This document shows, one piece after another, positions 54,206 to 64,000 of a stretch of DNA of 64,000 nt. This DNA is from Pseudo-nitzschia pungens (lineage: Eukaryota > Bacillariophyta > Bacillariophyceae > Bacillariales > Bacillariaceae): assembly GCA_037355855.1 (NCBI GenBank), contig CM074764.1, forward strand, positions 2,542,001 to 2,606,000, given 5' to 3'. The stretch's first letter is position 1. Each line of letters starts with the position of its first letter. The notes beneath the pieces were generated by a model. It was not told the DNA's origin. It worked only from the letters and a program-made list of their open reading frames with translations, and searched no databases. A program made the position numbers and the translations under genes.

Positions 54206-55262
54206 GACTGGTATCTACAGAGATCCCCCCATCACCTACAAGAGCTCCTTCGATCGAACCAAGCCCAAGCTTTTTACTCTGTACAACGTCGATGAAGACC
54301 GAACCGACAGCATGAAGGTTCCCCTCTTCACGGAGACCGGAGGGCTAGAAGAATTGCTCTTTGTAGAAGAGTCTTTCAGGAACGCTGCCAGCTACCTTCG
54401 ACTGCCGGTCGACATCTACCTAACCCACTTCGGACGTTGCCTCACCACAGACGCCCAGAGCAAGTGGAATGACATGATCAGGGACCCACTGGATCCCGAC
54501 GAATTCCAGTATTCCCAAGAAGAAATTGGGGGGTATGAACAAGCCTTCATTGACTTCACTCAGCTCTACTGCAATGCCAAAGATGCAAGGGACATCATGC
54601 ACACCTACCTCCGAAGCCATGAATGCCGAAAGACGCCATCGGCTACATGCAAGGAACATGCTGATCGCATTCTCATCCTCATGAAATATACACAGAAATT
54701 AGAAGGAAGCAGTGCGCCTCTTTCGAGAGTGGAGAAACTCACCATCCTTCTCCATTCCTTCCCCTCTGCATGGATCGAAAGCTATGGCATGATGCACAGT
54801 GGAATCCAAGAAGACACGACAGTCCGACACATTGTGGACTACATGAGCTGTCACGAGCGCCAAGCCAACAAGAAGAGCAATAGAAACAACAACAAGCAAC
54901 AACAAAAGCGCTCGAACAATTCGAACAACAACAACAATAACGCCCGAAAGCGCAACTACAATTCCAACCACAAGGGCAACCAGAACAAGAAGAAATCCAA
55001 CCCCTGTCGGATCCCAGGCCATAATCATGATTGGTCCGAGTGCCCAAAGAACAGACTCTCCAAAAACTACAACAAGAGCTCCGGAAACAACCAACCGGAG
55101 ACCTTCCACGCCAATACAAGAGCTCTGATGATAGCAGGAAGCAACGAGACCTTCCAAGCTCACATGAACGCAGCGCGCGACGCAGCAATCGAGGCGTACC
55201 ATGCTAATCATGGTGGAAGAACTGAAAGGAGCATCGATGGGGAACTCGTGTGGGTCCCCTGA

Positions 55263-58200
55263 CTCCACGAAGGCTCCAAGCCTTTGAAGAAGCCCCGGGC
55301 TTCACCAAAACCAGCAATCACCTTGCCTCCAGCTCCCCAGGACCTGGATGCCAGCACAGCCCTGCTGTCTGGGATGACGCATGGAGGAGATCTCCCAGAT
55401 AAAGAGGGGAAGGAACCTACAGGACGGAGTCCTGTTGAAAGCTTAGCAAAGCCTGCTGACGCAGCAAAAACAATCGTTCGAAACATCCTACAGAATATAT
55501 CGAACATGGATCCGAATCGATCCAAGGGTACAGACGCAATATCGATCAACGCGATCGATCCAAATAAGACAGCAGCAGCAACAAATGGATCAACCTTGCC
55601 CCTGGCAAGAAACTGGTCTACCGGTACAGCAAAAAATCTCTATTGCAATCCCGGAAACTCCAAAGACTACACCAAAGGAGGTGCGTTGGAGCAAAATTAT
55701 TTAAAGCTACTGTCGACTGCTGGAAATACAACCAAAAATACAGCAGAATCTACAATGAATAAGAGCAACGTGGCTCCTATTCTACTAACCAATATACAGT
55801 TCATACAAGGCATTCCCCTAAAAGCAAGACCACTACTAGCGCTACTAGATAGTGGATCCTCCGGAACTCTAATCAACAAAAGAGCACTACCATTTGGCAC
55901 CATGCCACTACGAAGCAAGCACCAAGTCCTAACTACTACAGCCAATGGCAGCTTCGATACTACAGAATATATCATCATGAAGAACATCAAGCTACAAGAG
56001 TTTGGCAATTACACTATCGACCTACAAGAGGCAAGACTCTTCCATTCCCCCGGCTGCAGATATGATCTTATACTAGGCAGAGACTTTCTCCACTTGGCAC
56101 AGATCAATCTCCTATTCAAAGAAGGCGCCGTACAATGGATGGATAGAACTATTCCCATGAAGGATACCTCCTTATACCACGAGTCAGACTACACCATGCT
56201 CATGGAAGAACTAGAAGACGCCGAACTCTTTGCTGATGATCCCTCCTTCGCCAATCCATACAAGTCCAAGGTTATCTTAGACAGAGCCTACCAAGAAACA
56301 GATCCATCGACAGTCGCACAGCAACAGTCCCACATGTCCAAGACCGAACAGCAGCAGTTCCAAGCAATACTAAACAAGTATCCAAACGTCTTCAATGGAG
56401 AACTTGGCAAGTATCCACACAAGAAGATATCCCTAAGACTGAAGCCAGGATCCAAGCCTATACACAAGAAGCCTTACCCAGTTGCATACAAAAGAGAAGA
56501 CCTATTCAAAAGGGAGCTCCAGAATCTTTGTAATGATGGAGTCCTCAAGCGTTGCACTGGACCGGCCGAATGGGCATTTCCAACCTTCATAGTACCCAAG
56601 AAAGATAACAGGGTACGATGGGTATCAGACTTTAGGGAATTGAATGACCTCCTTGAAAGACGTCCTTATCCAATCCCCCGAATACAGGATATCATGAACA
56701 AGCGAGGCAAGTACACTCACTTCACCAAGATTGACTTGTCCATGCAATACTACTGCTTTGAACTGGATGATGCAAGCAAGAAGCTCTGTACCATCGTGAC
56801 ACCATATGGTTGCTATGAGTATCAGAGACTCCCTATGGGTGTCAAAGTCTCTCCAGATGTTGCCCAACAACTAATGGAAGATATCCTACAAGACACCGAC
56901 TGCACTGTTTATATTGATGATATAGGCGTCTTGACCAATGGATCCTTTGACCTCCACATGAAGACTATCGACAAAATCCTAGACCGGCTTAACCAAAATG
57001 GGCTCAAATGCAACCCCCTCAAGTGTGATTGGGCTGTACAAGAGACCGATTTCCTAGGCTATTGGATGACTCCTACTGCAGTTAAGCCTTGGAGAAAGAA
57101 GATTGAAGCCATTCTCCATATGGATCGACCAAGAACTGTGACCCAAGTCAAGTCCTTCCTAGGAGCAGTAGGATACTACAGAGACATGTGGCCTCGCAGA
57201 TCCCATGTCCTAGCTCCTCTCTTTGATATAACCGGAACTCCCAAGAAAACTCCCCAAGCAGCTGCCATCAAAGGCAAACAGCGCAAAGCTCCTTCAGCTT
57301 TTACTTGGGGCCCTGCTCAAGATAAAGCCTTCCGCGAAATGAAAGCCATGGTAGCAGCAGATGCGCTGAATACCTATCCAGACCTTAACAAGCCCTTCGA
57401 ACTGTATACGGACGCCTCAGACCTACAACTGGGCGCTGCTATTCTCCAAGATGGCAAGCCCATTGCCTATTGGTCCAAGAAACTATCTGATGCCCAAAAG
57501 AACTACACGACTATGGAGAAAGAACTCCTCGCAATAGTACTCTGCTGCAAAGAATACCGGAAAATGCTCCTCGGTGGAGTCATCAATGTATATACCGACC
57601 ATAAGAATCCTTACCTTCAGAACGCTCTCAGTCCAGCGAGTCCTCCGGTGGAGATTGTTCCTTGAAGAATTCGGTGTCAACCTCACTTATGTGGAAGGCA
57701 AGAAGAATGTCCTTGCTGATGCCTTCTCCAGACTCCCCAGGATGGATCCACCCACGGTGGGAAAAAAAGAAGCCCTTAATAAGGGCACTCTTATTGATTT
57801 TCTGAACCTTGAAGTCCCCAAGCAAGATGAAGAACTGTTCCTAGCAGAGTTCCCAAACCTATTCCAGCACTTATGCAATGACGCAGATCAGGAATTATAC
57901 TCCTGCTTGCTGAACAATGAGTGCCTGGTCAACCTACCAAACAACCAAGACCTCGAATGTCCGGTTAACTATAACAAGATATACCTCCATCAACAGAAGG
58001 ATCCGACTATCAAGTTCAAGATTCAATCCAAAGCATTCTTCTATCAAGAATTACAAGGCAATAACATCCTTTGCTATGCCAACCAATCCAATCCAGATAA
58101 TTGGCGAATTTACATACCAAGTTCTCTTACGAATGATACCATCAAGTGGTACCATCTCCTGTTGGGTCATTGTGGATCCACCAGGCTATATAAGACTATC

Positions 58201-59154
58201 TCAGCTCGCTTCTACGCAGACAACCTGTCCAACTTATGCAAGTCCTACATTTGCCCTGATGATTGTATCCAATACAAGAGCAGGCAAGCTAAATATGGGA
58301 AGCTTCCTCCCAAAGAAGCCCCGGTATCGCCCTTCGATGAAGTCCACGTTGATCTTATAGGCCCTTGGAAGATCACTGCTCAAAACAAGACCTATAACTT
58401 CAAGGCCCTCACCTGTATTGATCCAGTTACCAACCTACTTGAAATCATCCAGATCAGAGACAAGTCATCTCAGCACGTCTCCGATCAATTCAAGAACTGC
58501 TGGCTCTCAAGATATCCTAGACCAAACAGATGTATCCATGACAATGGTGGTGAGTTCTTAGGGGCTGAATTCCAACTCACCCTACAGCAGTATGGAATCC
58601 AATCGGTCCCCACCACAGTCAAGAACCCACAAGCCAATGCTATCTGTGAACGCGTCCACCACACAGTCGCTGATATCCTACGAGTCCTAGTGCATGTCAA
58701 TCCTCCACAAGCCAACGCCAGAGCCACTCAGCTCATGGACAATGCCCTAGCAACATGCATGCATGCCTCTCGATGCGCAGTCAGCACCTCACTACAAGCC
58801 TCTCCAGGCTCCCTGGTCTTCAACAGGGACATGATGATCGATCTGCCATTAACCTCTAATCTACTGGCACTGAAACAGCTTAGGCAGCAAGGAATTAACA
58901 AAGCGCTGCTTCGGGACAACGCCAAGAGAATAGAACATGCCTTCCAAATCAATGACAAGGTGTTGCTACAGGAACCAGATCCAGACAAGCTACAGCCTAG
59001 AAGAACCGGCCCCTTCAGCATCATACAAGTGAATGACAATGGTACAGTTAAACTTCAGAAAACACCTTCAGTAGCAGAAACAGTGAACATCCGGAAGCTA
59101 ACCCCTTACAAAGAACCGGAGTCGGAGTCGACGGCTATTCACTGGGCCTTGTAA
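55263..59154 (+). pseudogene. pol: Gypsy pol: protease, RT, RNase H, integrase (one frameshift)
   Basis: The frame continues from gag across TGA 55260-55262; the first in-frame ATG is only at 55374, which favours readthrough. Protease has DSGSSGT (about 55848). RT has VYIDDIG (about 56905-56925). RNase H has LYTDASD, EKELLAI and VYTDHKN, followed by a one-base shift at about 57607-57610 (the first frame stops at 57663-57665; the second runs to TAA 59152-59154). Integrase follows in the second frame with an H...H...CPDDC finger (58150-58266), catalytic D (HVDLIGPW), D (HDNGGEF) and E (NAICERVHH). The C-terminal tail is short with no clear chromodomain. The shift falls inside a conserved domain, so it is more likely a mutation or sequencing error than a programmed site. 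Confidence 0.9.
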
Positions 59155-59178
59155 GATTCGTCTAATCATGAGGCACTA
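59155..59178 (+). other. Gypsy pol-LTR junction
   Basis: Only 24 bases separate the pol stop from the 3' LTR. A long purine run is not present here, so the polypurine tract is not obvious; ATGAGGCACTA is the only purine-biased stretch. Confidence 0.5.
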
Positions 59179-59451
59179 TGTGACATGCTAGCGTAGCAAG
59201 CATGAATCACGATTAAATAATTAACCGAATCCCACATACGAGCCGACCGGTGTTTGAATACAAATATTCAAACTGTACGCCGGGCGCTCCAGCAATGCAT
59301 GTGCGCCGTTATTCAAATAGTAGCAAGGCGCGCTCGTGTGTATTCAAACACTCATTCAAACGTTCACACGAAAACCAAAATGCTCTTTTAAGAGTTAACG
59401 ATTAGTCACTTTTTTTATACTACTCCAATTTTTCTACCTTAGAGTGTAACA
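59179..59451 (+). repeat. Gypsy 3' LTR
   Basis: This matches the 5' LTR (42863-43134) base for base by eye and ends TAACA. The next five bases AGGGG repeat those before the 5' LTR. Identical LTRs point to a recent insertion. Confidence 0.93.
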
Positions 59452-60070
59452 AGGGGGAGGGGGGAAGTGAAGAACCGGGAGAAGCACTGATGGGATTTGG
59501 TGTGGAAGGCATCCCATCAAACCTCATACCAGAAAATCTAACCATGATCAGAAGGAAAACCGAGTCTGTCGCACGGTAGAAAGAGTTGCCAGAGCTGATT
59601 TGGTGGAGACATTGGCATGGCTCAAATCACTGACACTAGCATCATGGCTGGAGGAGAACGCAATAGCAGCAACTCCAACCCTCAAAGCAGAGGCTGCATC
59701 TTCCTCACCACCAGGCAAACCAGAAGGCAGGGCAGCAGAAACGTCAGTTGAGACAGCAGGAGAGGCCACAGGGGAGGCACCAGCCATGGCAGTATTGGGA
59801 GGATCAGGAACTGCAGGTAGGACATCAGGAGAGGCACCAGGGGGGGCACCAGCCTTGGCAGTACCGGGAGGATCACCCCCAGGAGAAACATCACCTGCAG
59901 GAGATGCAGCCTGGACAGCAGTGAGGTTTGAAGTGCCAGTAGCTAAGGTATCCATGGATTGGGAATCATCAAATCCACCACCACCACTGTCAGAACGAGC
60001 TTGGAGGTTGAAGTGCAAATCCAGATCAAAAGTGAGGTCTGGGGCAAGGTCAACTGACAAGTCATCATCC
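59452..60070 (-). pseudogene. LINE-G: end of ORF1 and start of ORF2
   Basis: On the minus strand this holds the C-terminal part of L ORF1 (VDLAPDLTFDLDLHFNLQARSDSGGGGFDDSQSMDTL...) and the first codons of ORF2 (ATG 59545). One extra T in the stretch CGGTTTTCC shifts ORF1 near 59570, so it ends early at 59548, although the ATGGTTAG overlap is still present. The element is cut by the Gypsy on the left and by F1 on the right (60070/60071). Its remaining 5' part should lie right of the window. Confidence 0.87.
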
Positions 60071-60854
60071 TAATAATAATAATATACGTATTTAAATAAC
60101 TTTAATCACCAAAGGTGAAACTAAATTACTCAGTCTGTAACCAGACTTTAACGTCGCCTCCATCAAAGAGTCAGGACCCCAAGTGGCAGAAGCGACAAAT
60201 TTTCAAACAAACCTTGAACATCAAGCAGGGACAAAGACATACAAGTCCCACAAAATAGGGACTTGAGAGAAAATGAGATGGGATGATATTGGGAGTTCAA
60301 ACCAGTATCAAAAGGGAAATGACAGGATGAGAAGCAGGAACAGAAGACAAGACCAAGGTACAAAGTGTAATCAACCCTGAGGTCCAGTAAGCCAGGCTCT
60401 GAGAAGAGCAGCCTCTCGTTGGTATGGCTGCACTGGTGGGACAGGCGCTGCATACTGCTTCCTGGCAAGGTGGATGGTTGCAAGCCACTGCCTCTTGGCA
60501 GTCAGGGTGTAACCTTGTAAGACTTGGAAAGGGGTTTGTAACAGGGAGTGTGACTGGGGAAGTGCACCAGCTGCACCAATGGCCAATTCATGAGGTAGAT
60601 GGAAGCATCAAGAGATTGGTGTTGTTCAGCATCAAGGGTACCCCCAGGACCATGGAGTCGTTCATTCCTATAGGTCCAAAGATCCCAGGAGGTAAGAAAG
60701 AACTGATGGATGATAGCTGTAGCCCAACATCTGGGGGAGCGCTTGCTTCCAATGTGGGAGTAGTAGTCAGCCTGGATTTGAAACCAGCAAGGATACCACC
60801 TACCAAGGAGCCAGTTGTGCCAACCAATAGTCCTCTGTGCCCTGACAGCAGAAG
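60071..60854 (-). mobile_element. LINE-F1, L-family 3' segment
   Basis: On the minus strand this holds the C-terminal end of ORF2 (from AVRAQRTIGWHNWLLGRW to LLRAWLTGPQG, stop at 60371) and a 3' UTR ending in an ATT tail at 60071. The coding part carries small differences, including an altered stretch near 60590 that disrupts the frame. At 60855 it meets a plus-strand L 5' end. The tail side lies in LINE-G ORF1. Confidence 0.87.
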
Positions 60855-60924
60855 ACAATTTTGCGACGCGCGATTTTGTCCGACGTTCCGATGTTCCAGT
60901 ACTTAAAACACGTAGATTTCTACA
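60855..60924 (+). mobile_element. H, 70-bp L-family 5' end
   Basis: These 70 bases match the first 70 of LINE-C (ACAATTTTGCGACGCGCG to GATTTCTACA). They start exactly at the L terminus, next to F1 on the opposite strand, and stop where the F2 tail begins. Either an L element in plus orientation inserted in F1 and was then hit by F2, or F1 is a 5'-inverted insertion. The rest of H would lie right of the window. Confidence 0.75.
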
Positions 60925-62323
60925 ATAATAATAATATACGTATTTAAATAACTTTAATCACCAAAGGCGAAACTAAATTACTCAGTCTGTAACCAGACTT
61001 TAACGTCGCCTCCATCATAGAGTCAGGACCCCAAGTGGCAGAACGACAAATTTTCAAACAAACCTTGAACATCAAGCAGGGAAAAAGACATACAAGTCCC
61101 ACAAAATAGGGACTTGAGAGAAAGTGAGATGGGAATGGAGATATTGGGATAAGATCCAGTATCAAAAGGTAAATGACAGGATGAGAAGCAGGAACAGAAG
61201 ACAAAACCAAAGTACAAAGTGGAATCAACCCTAAGGTCCAGTAAGCCAGGCTCTGAGGAGAGCAGCCTCTCGTTGGTATGGCTGCACAGCTTGGACAGGT
61301 GCTGCATACTGCTTCCTGGCAAGGTGGATGGTTGCAAGCCACTGCCTCTTGGCAGTCAGGGTGTAACCTTGTAGGACTTGGAAAGGGGTTTGTAAAAGGG
61401 AGTGTGACTGGGGAAGTGCACCAGCTGCACCAATGGCCAATTCAGAGGAGATGGAAGCATCAAGAGATTGGTGTTGTTCAGCATCAAGGGTACCCCCAGG
61501 ACCATGGAGTCGTTCATTCCTATAGGTCCAAAGATCCCAGGAGGTAAGAAAGAACTGATGGATGATAGCTGTAGCCCAACGTTTGGGAGAGCGCTTGCTT
61601 CCAATGTGGGAGTAGTAGTCAGCCTGAATTTGATACCAGCGAGGAGACCACCTACCCAGAAGCCAGTTGTGCCAGCCAATAGTCCTCTGTGCCCTGACAG
61701 CAGAAGCAATTTCAGGTGAGTAGGATGATGGATAAATGTTCTGGCCCTTCCGAACTCTGGTGAGAAGATCCACAATGGCAGCCACCAATGAGGGATCAGT
61801 TTGTTCAACTTCAAGCCTCTTCTGCAGTGGTCCCTTGAAAGCTGACACACTGTGCTGTACTGCCCCAGTGTCCTTGCAGGAGAGCACATGAGAAACCTTC
61901 TCGTTGTCTGCATCACACAATGGGCACCTGGAGTGATCCTGATACTGGTAGTGGAGGAGTTGGTTGCCAACACCAATGCATCCAGAAGCGAATTTGACAA
62001 ACCACCGTTGCATGCCAGGAGGTAGACGCTTAAAGGCAGACAGATGGACACACCAATGGATGGAACTCAAAACAGGTTGTGGAATGGGAATGTCATGGTG
62101 GGTCTGCCAATATTTAAGAAGAGGAGGACCCGAAATAGCAACATGCAAAGCATTCTGATCAAACCTTGAACACTTGCATCCATTGAGAGAAAAAGCCCAG
62201 GGCTCAAACACAAGTCTGGGATAGTGATGGGCAGAAGCTCTATGGACAGAGAGAAATGCCTTTGCCATGCTGTCAACCTGATGATTGCGAAGGGCCCACC
62301 AATCAAGAAAGAGTCCAGCTTTT
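60925..62323 (-). mobile_element. LINE-F2, L-family 3' segment with C-terminal ORF2
   Basis: On the minus strand this runs from RNase H (AGLFLDWWALRNHQVDSMAKAFLS) through the CPLCDADNEKVSHVLSC motif to the end of ORF2 and the 3' UTR with an ATT tail at 60925. The frame is open for about 360 codons (61231 to about 62322), and the stop TAG comes two codons earlier than in LINE-C (CAG to TAG). N3 abuts it at 62324, so its upstream part is either missing or lies beyond N3. Confidence 0.88.
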
Positions 62324-64000
62324 ACAATTTGCGCGAAGCGCATTTTGTCCGACGTTCCGATGTTCCAGTACTAAAAATACGTAGATTTCTACACAACTTT
62401 ACCTTGCGATATCTCGCTCCCTTTTACACCCCCAATCACAACCCCAGGACCTACATGTATTAACCAAGACCTCCGCTCTTTGTTTCTGCTATCAGTTCAG
62501 TTGCTTGCTGCTTTGTTTCGGCTGCTTTGGTGCCTATTCACCATTGCCATGGTCGGCAACAGCAGCAGCAGCAGCAAACCGACACATAATTTTCTACAGC
62601 ACTTCCAGTACAGATTCTACCGTACAGCAAAACCGACAACAACGTTGTATTTCTGCTTCGATCTGTTTCCCAGCTCCATTCCAAGGCCCTTAAGTATATC
62701 TTATACTTAATGTTCTACACTGTTTCCAAGCTGCTTAAGTGATTCTCACTTAATGTTCTACATTCTTCGAAGTTCCTTGCTGAGTCCTCTTAAGTCTTTT
62801 CAAGTCGAAGTTCACGAACAGCCCCTTCCACTGTAGGAATCTTTTTTTAAAAGAAATTCTGTCATCTGTTTTCAAGTCCATTGCCCTGCTGGACCCTAAG
62901 TGTTTTCACTTATGGTCCTACTGTTTCTTGACCCAAGCCCCAAAGCCGCTAAGTACAGTTTGCTTAAGGCTCCACCACCTACATAACCCTCTCAGGTGTA
63001 CTGTATAAATGTCATCTGTTTTCAAGTCTACTGCCCTGATGGACCATAAGTGTTTTCGCTTATGGTCCTACTGTTTCCTTACCCAAGCCCCAAAGCCGCT
63101 AAGTACAGCTTGCTTAAGGCTCTCCTACCTACATATACCTCTCAGATGCACACTTCACCTGTCATCTGTTTTCAAGTCTACTGCCCTGCTGGACCATAAG
63201 TGTTCTCACTTAAGGTCCTACTATTTCCTGACCCAAGCCCCAAAGCCGCTAAGTACAGCTTGCTTAAGGCTCTCCTACCTACATAACCCTCTCAGATGCA
63301 CACTTCAACTGTCATCTGTTTTCAAGTCTACTGCCCTGATAGTCCATAATTGTTTTTGATTATGGACCTACTGTTTTTATGACCCAAGCCCCAAAGCTGC
63401 TAAGTACATGTTACTTAACGCACCACCACCTACATATACCCCTCCAGTTCACAGTACAGCAGAGACCTGTTTTCAAGCCTACAGCCCTGATGGTCCATAA
63501 GTGTTTTCACTTAAAGGCCCTGTTTCCAAGCTACTACAGGAGAGCAAGTTCAAGTTCGAACAGAAGGCCAGCTGTTACGAATTTGAATTTGGTAGTAGGC
63601 TCCACCGCCTCTACGTGTCTCCTACTACGAAGTTCGAACAGAAGGACAGCTGTTACGAATTTGGTAGTAGGCTCCGTACTATATGTACCATACAGTGGTT
63701 ACGGGAATGTGTTTGGGGATGACTACTCGCATTACTGGTGATGCTGCAATCCAGCATTCAGAGAGGAGTTTTGCTTTTGTACGCTGACCACTAGCATTAC
63801 AGATACCATGTATCTAGTCAGGGTTTTGCTTGTGTCAGCTGACCACTAGCATTACGGATGCTGCACACCAGCATTGGAGGGACAGTTTTGCTTGTGTCTT
63901 TCCCTTTCACATTCTTGTTACCCCGTTTCCTGTACGCTTTGCAACAGCAGTGTCTGTTGTGCTCTGGACTGGTTCGTTTTTTTCCTGTTTCTTACCAAGG
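62324..64000 (+). mobile_element. N3, N-family element (cut by window end)
   Basis: This starts with ACAATTTGCGCGAAGCGC and follows N1 throughout: the CAG patch at about 62558-62576, TTAAGTG-ATTCT-CACTTAA near 62735-62753, four 150-bp units (starting near 62870, 63012, 63162 and 63312), and the spacer with repeated TTCGAACAGAAGGACAGCTG-type blocks. By comparison with N1 only the last 150-250 bp, including the 3' hairpins and tail, are outside the window. A repetitive 116-codon open frame at 63009-63359 follows the tandem units and is not a convincing gene. Confidence 0.88.

Larger units (their letters stand above)
43252..55262 (+). pseudogene. gag: Gypsy gag, split by LINE-C
   Basis: Codons 1-7 (ATGACTGGTATCTACAGAGAT) are at 43252-43272. 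The rest starts at 54225 and runs to TGA 55260-55262. Without LINE-C it would be 352 aa with no other break. The protein has a gag-like helical region, an Asn/Lys-rich stretch (about 54870-54990) and a Cys/His motif CRIPGHNHDWSEC near 55005-55043, which is likely the nucleic-acid-binding finger. The reading frame continues past the TGA into pol without another stop. The LINE insertion separates the start codon and leader from the body, so the element is dead in cis. Confidence 0.9.
42863..59451 (+). mobile_element. Gypsy LTR retrotransposon (interrupted by LINE-C)
   Basis: This is a Ty3/Gypsy element of about 5.6 kb after removing LINE-C. It has 272-273 bp LTRs, a short leader, gag, and pol in the Gypsy order (protease, RT, RNase H, integrase). 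AGGGG at 42858-42862 and 59452-59456 is a 5-bp TSD; deleting the element restores a LINE ORF2 start region alignable with LINE-B. LINE-C is inserted after the seventh gag codon. LTRs show no difference by eye except at the last base, where the 5' copy reads T instead of A. Confidence 0.94.

Noticed and set aside
63009..63359. 116-codon repetitive frame in N3 (also 101 codons in N1 at 26614-26919)
   Set aside because: It follows the 150-bp units (a multiple of three), is interrupted in other units and matches no domain; likely a by-product of the repeat length.
1..64000. Host genes, tRNA, rRNA, origin or prokaryotic operon signals
   Set aside because: Every long stretch is explained by a transposable element; no tRNA cloverleaf, rRNA or bacterial signal was recognised.
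62324..64000. N3 as the inverted 5' part of a twin-primed F2
   Set aside because: N3 has N-type sequence and near full length, while F2 is L-type; an independent insertion of N3 into F2 is simpler, although the right flank is not visible.

Overview
The window is almost entirely transposable elements of a eukaryotic nuclear genome. I found no host gene, rRNA, tRNA or CRISPR array. A diatom or other stramenopile is the most likely source. This is an inference from the Copia pol (an ELDSHADT-type protease like those in diatom CoDi elements), a Gypsy element of the same flavour, and long APE-RT-RNase H LINEs with ATT-repeat tails.

Five families are present: a Copia element (Copia-1 partial, Copia-2 complete), one Gypsy element, a large LINE called L here (copies A, B, C, E, G, F1, F2 and probably H), and a 1.8-2.0 kb family without ORFs called N (N1, N2, N3). 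N shares homologous 5' and 3' ends with L.

The layout is a nest, read from target site duplications (TSDs) and from element sequence resuming on the far side of each insertion. The oldest visible layer is LINE-G (minus strand; 41539-42862 and 59452-60070). Left part: G contains LINE-E (41289-41538). E contains LINE-B (plus; 1781-2456, 27637-38286, 40114-41288). The 5' UTR of B contains Copia-1 (1-1780) and N1 (2457-3389 plus 26531-27636), and its ORF2 contains N2 (38287-40113). N1 contains LINE-A (minus; 3390-26530). A contains Copia-2 (15790-25755), which is six levels deep. Right part: G also contains the Gypsy (42863-59451), whose gag start codons are split by LINE-C (43273-54205). G further contains F1 (60071-60854), then a 70-bp L 5' end (H), then F2 (60925-62323), then N3 (62324 to the window end).

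LINE-C is complete and both ORFs are open: ORF1 of 985 aa with unknown folds and ORF2 of 1946 aa carrying APE endonuclease, RT, RNase H and a C-terminal Cys/His motif. The ORF2 ATG overlaps the ORF1 stop. A and B are mutated copies. Copia-2 has two LTRs with no difference seen by eye, a gag, and a pol in the same frame as gag across a single TGA. The Gypsy has the same gag-TGA-pol layout but carries a frameshift in RNase H. L presumably supplies the reverse transcriptase that mobilises N, because the two families share covarying hairpins just before the ATT tail.
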